Shown here: positions 1 through 7,074 of the stretch, in pieces
Layout of the letters: each line of letters opens with the position of its first letter
Position numbering within the stretch: the stretch's first letter is position 1
Origin: Fimenecus sp963624605
GTDB lineage: Bacteria > Bacillota > Clostridia > Oscillospirales > Acutalibacteraceae
Length of the DNA stretch: 41,959 nucleotides
Direction: 5' to 3'
Assembly: GCA_963624605.1 (NCBI GenBank)
Contig: CAVFQD010000009.1
Span: 1 to 41,959 of the forward strand
Notes under the pieces: model-generated
What the model was told of the DNA's origin: nothing
The model's input: only the letters and a program-made list of their open reading frames with translations
Database searches by the model: none
Program-made: the position numbers and the translations under genes

Positions 1-245
1 CCTTCTAGGTGTTTGCAAACCACTAGTTTACTAGTGGTTATGATTCCGTGATTTTTATTTGTGGGCTTCAGACCTTTTTCGGGCATTTCCTGGGATATGG
101 CAGGGAAAAAGTTTTCGGTTTCGGAGGTCGGTTGAATTTCATATGTGCCGTATTTGTTCAACATTTCATAATCCGTTTCGGGCGAATCCGGAATATAGGT
201 TGTGCTTTCCCCAAGCCTTTTATATGAGTCGTCGTTGTTTTTCAT
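1..245 (-). CDS. Partial small ORF running off the left edge, possibly interrupted by an IS end
   Basis: On the minus strand an ATG at 245 opens a frame that stays open for 81 codons to the window edge. It begins MKNNDDSYKRLGESTTYIPD and is rich in Glu, Pro, Ser and Thr, with no signal peptide or recognisable domain. A GGTGA element sits about 7 bases upstream of the ATG. The gene follows the PIN-domain gene by 54 bases on the same strand, so it may be the last gene of that operon. After about 66 codons the frame enters the 18-39 hairpin, where the composition changes (TTSKLVVCKH). This suggests the native 3' end was replaced by a mobile-element end. Function unknown. The frame could also be a genuine protein that continues outside the window. 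Confidence 0.45.
   Translation of the reverse strand, partial: MKNNDDSYKRLGESTTYIPDSPETDYEMLNKYGTYEIQPTSETENFFPAISQEMPEKGLKPTNKNHGIITTSKLVVCKHLE
18..39. repeat. Perfect 9-bp hairpin, possible IS200/IS605-type element end
   Basis: AACCACTAG and CTAGTGGTT are perfect inverted arms around a TTTA loop. Strong short hairpins with tiny loops are typical of the subterminal structures of IS200/IS605-family elements, and the flanking bases (TTGCAAACCAC on one side, GGTTATGATTCCGTGAT on the other) have that look. The identification is by resemblance only, because no transposase is inside the window. The hairpin lies inside the reading frame of the partial gene on the minus strand. Confidence 0.4.
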
Positions 246-299
246 TTAATCACCGATAATATTTTATCCCACGATGATTAAAATATGTAATTTTTATTC

Positions 300-887
300 T
301 TATTTTTTGCTCTTTAACAGCGGCTTGATTTTTGCAAAATACGCGTTGCCGTCGGTTTCGCCGAATTTTCTTACAAGGGCGTTGTGTATACCCTCTTTTG
401 TTTTACAGGTTATGGTGATTTTTGATATTGTTTTTGAAATTGTGCGGTCGCCTATTATTTCAATAACGCTGTTTTCAATCTTTTCGATTTCCTCCGAATT
501 GTTGCCCTCGCAGATTTCCTGAATTTGTTTGACGGAGTAGCCTCGGTTGCACCAATATTGGCAAACAAACGAGAAACCTTGGTCCTTGGATACAATATAA
601 TAGGTTGTTTCCTTGTCGTTATACTTGCCCATCAGATAACCGATATATGTGTCGAGCTGTGCGTCAAGGGCGTCGTGGAAAATCTTACCCGTGTCCGCAA
701 TTTTGACATTTGCTTCTTTGAAAACGGTCTTTGCGTTGGATTTTTGAATTTTTTCAACAGCCTTGATGTCGATTTTCGGCGCATTTGTGCTGAAAAATAC
801 AACCACAACATCGGTGTCCAAAAGCTTTTCGATACCCGTTAAGCCTGCTACCGATGTGTTTTCATAGTCAATAACATATACGCTCAT
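300..887 (-). CDS. PIN/NYN-like domain protein
   Basis: The 195-aa protein starts MSVYVIDYENTS, an acidic strand-end motif (D7, E9, N10) typical of PIN/NYN-fold nucleases. A second acidic motif, SKDQGF, sits near residue 100. The order VIDYEN, then VVVFFSTN, then YYIVSKDQGF matches the alternating strand-acid pattern of the fold. The C-terminal ~60 residues (TISKTISKITITCK onward) look like a separate small accessory domain. Family knowledge suggests a metal-dependent RNase, but the substrate cannot be told. The gene follows rlmH by 17 bases on the same strand, so the two are probably co-transcribed. No antitoxin-like partner is adjacent, which argues against a toxin-antitoxin pair. Confidence 0.65.
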   Translation of the reverse strand: MSVYVIDYENTSVAGLTGIEKLLDTDVVVVFFSTNAPKIDIKAVEKIQKSNAKTVFKEANVKIADTGKIFHDALDAQLDTYIGYLMGKYNDKETTYYIVSKDQGFSFVCQYWCNRGYSVKQIQEICEGNNSEEIEKIENSVIEIIGDRTISKTISKITITCKTKEGIHNALVRKFGETDGNAYFAKIKPLLKSKK

Positions 888-904
888 ACTATCGCCTCTG
901 TAAT

Positions 905-1387
905 TTATTTGTGATATTTACCGCCGTTTGAAATTTGGAACGCTCTGTATATCTGCTCCAACAGCATTATTCTTGCCATCTGGTGCGGAAAGGTCATTTC
1001 GGACATTGAAAATTTGAAATCCGACATATTTTTAATCTCATCGCTTAAGCCGAACGAGCTGCCGATTATAAAAACTATATTGCTTTTTCCGTTCACTGCA
1101 ATCTCAGACAATTTTCTACTAAACGCTTCGCTCGATGTTTGTCTGCCCTCAATGCACATTGAAAAAACATATGAATTTGACGGGATTTTTTGCTTTATCT
1201 GCTGCGCCTCTGCGGTAAGGGCGTTTTTTATTTCGTTTTCCGAGGGAGTGTCGGACAAGAATTTGGGCGTGAGCTCAACGATATTCAGCTTACAGTATGC
1301 CGAGAGCCTCTTTTGGTATTCTTCGGAAAATTCACGCATATATTTTTCTTTGAGCCGTCCCAAGGCTATTACGGTTACGCTTATCAA
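905..1387 (-). CDS. rlmH: 23S rRNA (pseudouridine1915-N3)-methyltransferase RlmH
   Basis: This 160-aa protein has the normal RlmH length and starts MISVTVIALGRLKEKY. The SPOUT-class cofactor knot is visible in FIIGSSFGLSDEI. The signature C-terminal stretch MTFPHQMARIMLLEQIYRAF ends with GKYHK. RlmH methylates pseudouridine 1915 in helix 69 of 23S rRNA on assembled 70S ribosomes, using S-adenosylmethionine. The Gly-rich loop reads GSSFG where GGSDG is more usual, a conservative variation. The start overlaps the end of the upstream metallo-hydrolase gene by four bases (ATGA type), so translation is likely coupled. A similar pairing of an MBL-fold YycJ-like gene with rlmH occurs in many Firmicutes. 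Confidence 0.93.
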   Translation of the reverse strand: MISVTVIALGRLKEKYMREFSEEYQKRLSAYCKLNIVELTPKFLSDTPSENEIKNALTAEAQQIKQKIPSNSYVFSMCIEGRQTSSEAFSRKLSEIAVNGKSNIVFIIGSSFGLSDEIKNMSDFKFSMSEMTFPHQMARIMLLEQIYRAFQISNGGKYHK

Positions 1388-2175
1388 AGCATCACCGCCT
1401 TTGAGTCCCAGACCGGCTTTGCGATTTTGAGAATATAGTCGCTGTCCTCCTTTGCGCCCGCACAGGTAAGAGACGAATATGTGGTCTGATATGCAAGCTC
1501 GGGGAAGTTGTTTTCTTTGCTCAAATGGCCGAGAATAAGCCTTGTTGTTCCGCTCTCGATAAGCTTAACCGCTTCGTCGGCGCAGGAATCGTTTGACAGA
1601 TGCCCTTTTTCGCCGAGTATTCTTTTTTTCAACGGATAAGGATACGGACCGTTTTCAAGCATACGGATATCGTGATTTGATTCGAGCAACACAAGGTCGG
1701 AACCGCAAATTGCGTTATGTACGGTGCTTGTCATAACACCGAGGTCGGTTGCAACGGAGATTTTTCTTCCGTCGGGGGTTTCAATGACATATCCGCAGCT
1801 TTCTGCCGCATCATGTGATGTACGGAACGGTTTTACGAATATTCCGTTCGCGTCATATCCGTTTTCGTCTATTACAGCCGTTTCAATCTTTTTGTCCTGA
1901 AAAGAGTTCTCTTCAAGATACTCCAAGGTCTTTTCGAGAGCAACGACCTTGATATTATGCTTGGAGGCGAAAACCCTCAAGCCTTTGATGTGGTCGGAGT
2001 GTTCGTGAGTTACAAATATTGCGCTCACGGTATCCGGGTCAACGCCGATGTCGTAAAGCGCCGTATCGGTTTTCTTCGCGCTCACACCGACATCGACAAG
2101 CACGCCGTTTTCGCCGCAGCCTATATAAATTGAATTTCCGCTTGATGACGAAAACAGCGGACAGAATTTTGCCAT
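1384..2175 (-). CDS. MBL-fold metallo-hydrolase, YycJ/WalJ-like
   Basis: This is a 263-aa metallo-beta-lactamase-fold protein. The N-terminus FCPLFSSSSGNSIYIGCGEN is typical of the YycJ/WalJ group. The metal-binding motif THEHSDHIKG (HxHxDH) lies near residue 57, followed by SHDAAESCGY, VATDLG, LLESNHD and LILGHLSKEN, the remaining histidine and aspartate ligands. Members are proposed to be 5'-3' DNA exonucleases or nucleases linked to cell-wall signalling. The activity here is inferred from family only. It sits between the GDPD gene (13-base gap) and rlmH (4-base overlap) in a minus-strand operon. No walRK homologues are visible next to it, so the name walJ is not applied. Confidence 0.85.
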   Translation of the reverse strand: MAKFCPLFSSSSGNSIYIGCGENGVLVDVGVSAKKTDTALYDIGVDPDTVSAIFVTHEHSDHIKGLRVFASKHNIKVVALEKTLEYLEENSFQDKKIETAVIDENGYDANGIFVKPFRTSHDAAESCGYVIETPDGRKISVATDLGVMTSTVHNAICGSDLVLLESNHDIRMLENGPYPYPLKKRILGEKGHLSNDSCADEAVKLIESGTTRLILGHLSKENNFPELAYQTTYSSLTCAGAKEDSDYILKIAKPVWDSKAVML

Positions 2176-2188
2176 AATTTCTCCTCGG

Positions 2189-3043
2189 TTATTCGGGTAA
2201 AATAGAATTTGTTGTGATGTAGGTAACGCCTGCGTTTACCATTGCGTCAAGATGATATTTGTCGTCAACGGTCCAGCATGCCGCTGCAAGTCCTTTGTCA
2301 AGAAGCTTTTTTATCATATCGGGACGGGGTGCGTTGAAGTCGGACGAAAAGTCCATACCCTTACAGCCGCTGTCAACCGCCTGCTGAATGTTCTTGTCGG
2401 TAAGATAATTGACGAGGTACCACATTTCAATGTCTCTGTCTATCTTTCCGAGTGCCTGAAGGTCTGCCAGAATAAACGAGATTACAACGCAGGTCTTTTC
2501 AATTCCGTTCTTTTTGAGCACATCATAAAAGCTCTGCATTTTATCCGTTCTGGGGTCCTTTATCTCAATAATCGGACGGCAGTTGTATTTTTTGCATATG
2601 TCGATATATTCCTGAAGCGTACACATTTTAACATCCAGATGTTTTCCGATGTTTGCGCCTCGGAGCATTTTGAGCTTTAAGAGCTCTTCACTCGAATGTT
2701 CCTTTATATCGCCCTCTCCGCTGAAAAGCGTTTCGAGGTTGGGGTCGTGCGCAACCATCCATACGCCGTCGGTCGCCATATGCGTGTCGCACTCTATACC
2801 GTAGAAATTGCCGTGCTTGCCCGCCGCCTCAAAGGACGGAGCTGTGTTCTCGGGATTTACGCCGGAAAGACCTCTGTGAGCGACAAATTTTGTCTTTTCA
2901 AAATCAATGCTGCTAAGCTCGGTAGCTTTTTTAAGCGTCATCGGCGAAATCGGCTTTTTCCGCATCTTTTTGTAGACCGCCTTGCTGAAAATCGGGGAGA
3001 ATTTAGCTCCCATAAACGCCGTAAATCTGTTGAGTTGTTTCAT
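2189..3043 (-). CDS. Glycerophosphodiester phosphodiesterase family protein
   Basis: A GDPD-domain protein of 284 aa. The catalytic signature is clear: AHRGLSGVNPENT (His-Arg and Glu), then GIECDTHMATDG (ExD), then VAHDPNLE (second His), and further in PIIEIK. Family members hydrolyse glycerophosphodiesters to an alcohol and glycerol-3-phosphate, using Ca2+ or Mg2+. No signal peptide is seen, so it is probably cytoplasmic. The ATG at 3043 was preferred over an in-frame ATG 17 codons upstream because AGGAGG ends 8 bases before it. It is the first gene of the minus-strand operon and has its own promoter at 3083-3111. Confidence 0.88.
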   Translation of the reverse strand: MKQLNRFTAFMGAKFSPIFSKAVYKKMRKKPISPMTLKKATELSSIDFEKTKFVAHRGLSGVNPENTAPSFEAAGKHGNFYGIECDTHMATDGVWMVAHDPNLETLFSGEGDIKEHSSEELLKLKMLRGANIGKHLDVKMCTLQEYIDICKKYNCRPIIEIKDPRTDKMQSFYDVLKKNGIEKTCVVISFILADLQALGKIDRDIEMWYLVNYLTDKNIQQAVDSGCKGMDFSSDFNAPRPDMIKKLLDKGLAAACWTVDDKYHLDAMVNAGVTYITTNSILPE

Positions 3044-3082
3044 TTCCGGAACCTCCTGAACAAAAGTGATTTCTTGAAAAAT

Positions 3083-3111
3083 ATTATAAATCAAATTTTG
3101 TCAAAAGTAAA
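3083..3111 (-). promoter_or_regulatory. Sigma-A promoter for the GDPD operon
   Basis: Read on the minus strand, TTTACT and TATAAT are separated by 17 bases, about 40 bases upstream of the GDPD start. A TTGACA lies between them but is only 10 bases from the -10, so it is not used in this reading. Confidence 0.55.
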
Positions 3112-3189
3112 CAGTATATATTGATGAGTTGTGACAACAATAAAGCGATATTGCGGCGTTTTTTAGGCTTGTTTTTACCCTCGATTTGC

Positions 3190-3218
3190 TTGACACCGAT
3201 ATTGTAATATTCTATAAT
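3190..3218 (+). promoter_or_regulatory. Consensus sigma-A promoter of the D-Asp ligase to mfd operon
   Basis: TTGACA and TATAAT are separated by exactly 17 bases, a perfect consensus match. The likely transcription start is near 3226 and the first start codon is at 3257, giving a short 5' leader. It is divergent from the GDPD promoter. Confidence 0.85.
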
Positions 3219-3256
3219 TAAATGATACATATGACAGTGTAAAGAGGTAGTGTTTT

Positions 3257-4468
3257 ATGCATTTTGAAGAGAGAGAATTTCTCCCGGTAATACTCGGCGC
3301 CGACATAACGGCGTATTCGCTCGCAAGGAGCTTCCACGAGGAATATCATATCAAATCTCTTGTGTTGAGTATGTCGGAGGGCGGATATATCGCCAATTCC
3401 GATATAATCGAAAACAGAATTTTCTCCGGACTTGAAAAGAAAGAGGTTCTTGTTGAAAAGCTTCTTGAAATAGGCAAGGAGTTTGAGGGTAAAAAGAAGC
3501 TTATCGTTCTCGGCTGCGGCGATTGGTATGTCAGGGCGCTTATCGAGTCGAAAAAGGTACTTGAACCTTATTATATAGTTCCGTATATTGACGAGGAATT
3601 GCTTAACAGGATAGTTCTTAAAGATAAATTTTATGAGATTTTCGAAGAGCTCGGTCTCGACTATCCCGAAACCTATGTCTATGAGTGCGGAAAGGAAAAC
3701 GACCTTAAATTCAATTTCAAATATCCCGTAATTGCGAAGCCCGCAAATTCCGCAATGTACCACTACGCAAAATTCGAGGGCAAGAAAAAGGTCTTTTCGT
3801 TCGACAACGAGGAGGATTTGCGTAAAATGCTTGCAAACCTCGAAAAGTCGAGCTACAACTATAAATTCCTCATTCAGGATAAAATCCCCGGCGACGACAC
3901 CTATATGAGGGTGCTTACCTGCTATTGCGACAAAAACTCAAAGGTGCGCTTTGCGGCTCTCGGCAGAACCCTGCTTGAGGACCACACGCCGACTGCCATC
4001 GGTAATCCCGTTGCGATTATCAACGAGGTTAATCCCGATATTGTTGCGGCGGCGACAAAGTTCCTTGAACACATAGGCTATGTCGGATTTGCGAATTTCG
4101 ATATAAAATACGACGAGAGGGACGGAAAATATAAATTCTTTGAAATCAATGTCCGTCTCGGAAGAAGTAATTTCTATGTTACGGGCAGCGGCTTCAATAC
4201 GGTCAAGTGGATTGTAGACGACTACATTTACAATAAACTTGACGACTACACTGTTGCTGACAACATAAATCTTTATTCGGTAGTGCCTAAGGGCGTTATT
4301 ATGAAGTATGTTCCCGAAAGCGATTTCAAGGACCTTGCAAGGAAGCTTTTCAAAGAGGGAAAGGTCACCTATCCCCTGCTTTACAAGGCTGATAAAAACC
4401 TCAAGCACAATTTCTATGCGAGGGCGGCACTGCTTAACCAGTACAGGAAGTTCAAAAAATATTTTTGA
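3257..4468 (+). CDS. ATP-grasp ligase, probable D-aspartate ligase for peptidoglycan cross-bridge
   Basis: A 403-aa ATP-grasp protein. The N-terminus (FLPVILGADITAYSLARSFH) resembles enterococcal and lactococcal D-aspartate ligases (Asl type). Central strands include YPVIAKPANS, KFLIQDKIPG and FANFDIKYD, then FFEINVRLGRSNFY, the E-x-N-x-R metal and ATP site of the fold. Asl enzymes attach D-Asp to the epsilon amine of the stem-peptide lysine of peptidoglycan precursors. The next gene is an aspartate racemase and the third an asparagine synthase, which fits making, attaching and amidating D-Asp. AGAGGT precedes the ATG by 8 bases. Other ATP-grasp carboxylate-amine ligases cannot be excluded from sequence alone; gene context is the main support for the substrate. 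Confidence 0.75.
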   Translation: MHFEEREFLPVILGADITAYSLARSFHEEYHIKSLVLSMSEGGYIANSDIIENRIFSGLEKKEVLVEKLLEIGKEFEGKKKLIVLGCGDWYVRALIESKKVLEPYYIVPYIDEELLNRIVLKDKFYEIFEELGLDYPETYVYECGKENDLKFNFKYPVIAKPANSAMYHYAKFEGKKKVFSFDNEEDLRKMLANLEKSSYNYKFLIQDKIPGDDTYMRVLTCYCDKNSKVRFAALGRTLLEDHTPTAIGNPVAIINEVNPDIVAAATKFLEHIGYVGFANFDIKYDERDGKYKFFEINVRLGRSNFYVTGSGFNTVKWIVDDYIYNKLDDYTVADNINLYSVVPKGVIMKYVPESDFKDLARKLFKEGKVTYPLLYKADKNLKHNFYARAALLNQYRKFKKYF

Positions 4469-4483
4469 TAAGAATGTGAAAAT

Positions 4484-5194
4484 ATGAAAGAAAAGATTTT
4501 AGGCGTTCTCGGCGGCGTAGGTCCGCTTGCGACGATTTATTTTGCCGACCTTGTCGTTAAAATGACCGACGCAAAAACGGACCAGGAGCATATTGCGATG
4601 GTAATTCTGAACCATTCGTCAATACCCGACAGAACGGATTATATCCTTGACAAGACAAAGCCCAACCCTTTGCCCGTTATGATTAAGGACGCAAAGCTGT
4701 TGGAGGACGACAACTGTGATTTTATCGTCATTCCGTGCAATACGGCGCACTATTTCTATGACGAAATTCAGAAGAGCATAAGCATTCCGATAATCAATAT
4801 CCTTGAAGAGACAGTTTGCTACTGCGAAAAAACGATACCTGATATTAAAAAAATAGGCGTTCTTGCGACGGTCGGAACGCTTAAATCAAAGGCTTATCAG
4901 AATATTATCGAAAAGCATAATCTGGAATGCGTCGTTCCGTCGGAATATGACCAGAAGTCGCTTATGAATATCATTTACAATCAGGTCAAGGCGGGTGAAG
5001 AGGTCGATATATTTGAATTTCAGAGGATAATCGGCGAGATGAAAAAGCAGGGCTGCGACGCTGTTGTGCTCGGCTGTACGGAGCTGTCGGTTATCAAAAA
5101 GGACTTTAAGATTGATCGCCCCGATGTTGTCGATTCAATGGAATGTCTTGCAAGGGCAAGCATACTTGCCTGCGGCAAAAAGCTTAAAGTGTAA
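4484..5194 (+). CDS. Aspartate racemase (Asp/Glu racemase family)
   Basis: A 236-aa cofactor-independent Asp/Glu racemase. The N-terminus KILGVLGGVGPLAT is typical of aspartate racemases (MurI starts differently). The two catalytic cysteines are visible: Cys85 in VIPCNTAHYF and Cys198 in VVLGCTEL. The enzyme interconverts L- and D-Asp and would supply D-Asp to the ligase encoded 15 bases upstream. The same ligase-racemase pairing is known for enterococcal D-Asp cross-bridge genes. Activity on glutamate is possible within the superfamily, which matters because a MurL-type D-Glu route seems to be encoded at 33 kb. Confidence 0.87.
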   Translation: MKEKILGVLGGVGPLATIYFADLVVKMTDAKTDQEHIAMVILNHSSIPDRTDYILDKTKPNPLPVMIKDAKLLEDDNCDFIVIPCNTAHYFYDEIQKSISIPIINILEETVCYCEKTIPDIKKIGVLATVGTLKSKAYQNIIEKHNLECVVPSEYDQKSLMNIIYNQVKAGEEVDIFEFQRIIGEMKKQGCDAVVLGCTELSVIKKDFKIDRPDVVDSMECLARASILACGKKLKV

Positions 5195-5215
5195 TATTTT
5201 TTAAGAGGTAAATAT

Positions 5216-7060
5216 ATGTGCGGATTTGTAGGCTATGTAAACGCCGAAAATGACAAAGAAACAAATCAGAAAATAATCAAGGCGATGGCGGACAGGATTG
5301 TCCACAGAGGACCCGACCAGGATGACTATTATGTCGATTCCGAGGTGTCGTTGGGCTTCCGCAGACTTTCTATTATCGACCTTGACGGCGGAAGTCAGCC
5401 GATTACCAATGAGGACAGCACAAGGGTCATCGTTTTCAACGGCGAGATTTACAATTATCAGGAGATAAGGAAAGAGCTTGTCGAAAAAGGTCATATTTTC
5501 AAAACAAAGACCGATACGGAGGTTATACTTCACGGCTTTGAGGAATACGGTAAGGATATTCTTACAAGACTCAGAGGTATGTTTGCGTTTGTTATCTGGG
5601 ATAAGAACACGAAGAAGATTTTCGGGGCAAGGGATATTTTCGGTATAAAGCCGTTTTTCTATTATCTCAATGAGGGAAACTTTCTTTTCGGTTCGGAGAT
5701 AAAGTCTTTCCTTTCAAATCCGCTTTTCAAAAAAGAGCTTAACGAGGAGAGAATACCCGACTATCTCTGCTTTGAGTACATTCCCACCACGGAAACGCTG
5801 TTCAGAAATGTTTATAAGCTTGAACCCGGCAGCTATTTTGAATACGAAAACGGCTTGTTCAACACGCAGAGATATTTCACTCCCGAATATGATATTGACG
5901 ACACAAAGAGCATAGAATATTGGGAAAATCTTATCGACGAGACCTTCAAGGGCTCAACCGTGGCGCACGGAATTGCCGATGTTGAGGTCGGCTGCTTCCT
6001 TTCGAGCGGCGTCGATTCAAGCTATGTCGTTCACGAGATGGCAAAGAGAAACAAGGTAAAGACCTTTTCCGTAGGCTATGCGGAGGAAAAATATTCCGAG
6101 CTTGACAGGGCTGTTAAGTTTGCCGAGCACGAGGATGTTCCGAACTTTACCAAAAAGATTACGGCACAGGAGTATTTCGGCGTTGCGCCCATGGTTCAGT
6201 ATTATATGGATGAACCGCTTCCAAACCCCTCGGCACTTGCGCTGTACTTCCTTGCAAAGCTCGCTTCAGAGCAGGTAAAGGTTGTGCTTTCGGGCGAGGG
6301 CGCAGACGAGCTTTTCGGCGGTTATCACTATTACAGAGAGCCGCTTGATTTTGAAAAATATATGAAGGTTCCGCAGGGCATCAGAAATGTACTCGGCGAT
6401 ATTGCGGAAAAAATGCCCGCTTTCCACGGAAAGAGATTTTTGACAAGGGGCAGGTATCCGATTGAGCAGAGATTTATCAGATGCAACTATGTCTACAATC
6501 ATTCGGAGCTCGACAAGGTTCTTTCAAAGAAAATTCCGTCAAAGGAGCCGTGGACATACACCAAGCAATTCTTTGACGAGGTTAAGGGTGAGGACGACAT
6601 CACAAAGATGCAGTATGCCGACATCAGAACATGGCTTGTTCAGGACATACTTGTCAAGGCGGACAGAATGAGTATGGCGAATTCGCTTGAATTGCGCGTC
6701 CCGTTCCTCGACAAGGAAATGCTCAAGGTTGCTTTGCAAATCCCGTCAAAGTACAGGGTGAACAACGAAACCACAAAGGTTGCATTGAGAGGAGCGGCGG
6801 CAAAAGAGTTGCCGAAGGAGACATCATCAATGAGAAAGACGGGCTTTCTCACTCCGTTAAACGACTGGCTCAAGAGAGACGAGTTCTACGGCATGGTAAA
6901 AGAAAAGTTTGAATCGGACGAAGCGGCTATGTTTTTTAACCGTGATTATATAATCAAATTGCTTGACGAGCACAAGGCGGGAACGGCACACAATATGAAA
7001 AAAATATGGTCGGTCTATTCGTTCCTGCTCTGGTACGAAAAGTATTTTGTAGAAAACTGA
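5216..7060 (+). CDS. asnB: Asparagine synthase (glutamine-hydrolysing), possible D-Asp/peptidoglycan amidotransferase
   Basis: A full-length 614-aa class II amidotransferase. Cys2 (MCGFVGY) is the N-terminal nucleophile of the glutaminase half, and IVHRGPDQDD, GFRRLSIIDL and FNGEIYNYQE follow. The synthetase half has the PP-loop SSGVDSS near residue 260 and LSGEGADELFGGY. The textbook role is Asp to Asn with glutamine and ATP. Close homologues in Gram-positives instead amidate cell-wall carboxylates, for example D-Asp cross-bridges (AsnH type) or meso-DAP. Its place directly after a D-Asp ligase and a racemase favours D-Asp amidation, which is inference. AGAGG precedes the start. The gap to the racemase is 21 bases. 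Confidence 0.88.
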   Translation: MCGFVGYVNAENDKETNQKIIKAMADRIVHRGPDQDDYYVDSEVSLGFRRLSIIDLDGGSQPITNEDSTRVIVFNGEIYNYQEIRKELVEKGHIFKTKTDTEVILHGFEEYGKDILTRLRGMFAFVIWDKNTKKIFGARDIFGIKPFFYYLNEGNFLFGSEIKSFLSNPLFKKELNEERIPDYLCFEYIPTTETLFRNVYKLEPGSYFEYENGLFNTQRYFTPEYDIDDTKSIEYWENLIDETFKGSTVAHGIADVEVGCFLSSGVDSSYVVHEMAKRNKVKTFSVGYAEEKYSELDRAVKFAEHEDVPNFTKKITAQEYFGVAPMVQYYMDEPLPNPSALALYFLAKLASEQVKVVLSGEGADELFGGYHYYREPLDFEKYMKVPQGIRNVLGDIAEKMPAFHGKRFLTRGRYPIEQRFIRCNYVYNHSELDKVLSKKIPSKEPWTYTKQFFDEVKGEDDITKMQYADIRTWLVQDILVKADRMSMANSLELRVPFLDKEMLKVALQIPSKYRVNNETTKVALRGAAAKELPKETSSMRKTGFLTPLNDWLKRDEFYGMVKEKFESDEAAMFFNRDYIIKLLDEHKAGTAHNMKKIWSVYSFLLWYEKYFVEN

Positions 7061-7074
7061 AAGGGAGCGTTGGT

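Noticed and set aside
59..259. 66-aa plus-strand ORF at the left edge
   Set aside because: It has no ribosome site or plausible protein composition. The minus strand of the same bases carries an ORF with better start signals and an operon position.
300..887. Toxin of a toxin-antitoxin pair (PIN domain)
   Set aside because: No small antitoxin gene overlaps or precedes it. The upstream neighbour is rlmH and the protein is longer than typical VapC toxins.
3218..3763. 181-aa minus-strand ORF
   Set aside because: It lies antisense to the D-Asp ligase gene, which has a consensus promoter and clear motifs. This one has none.
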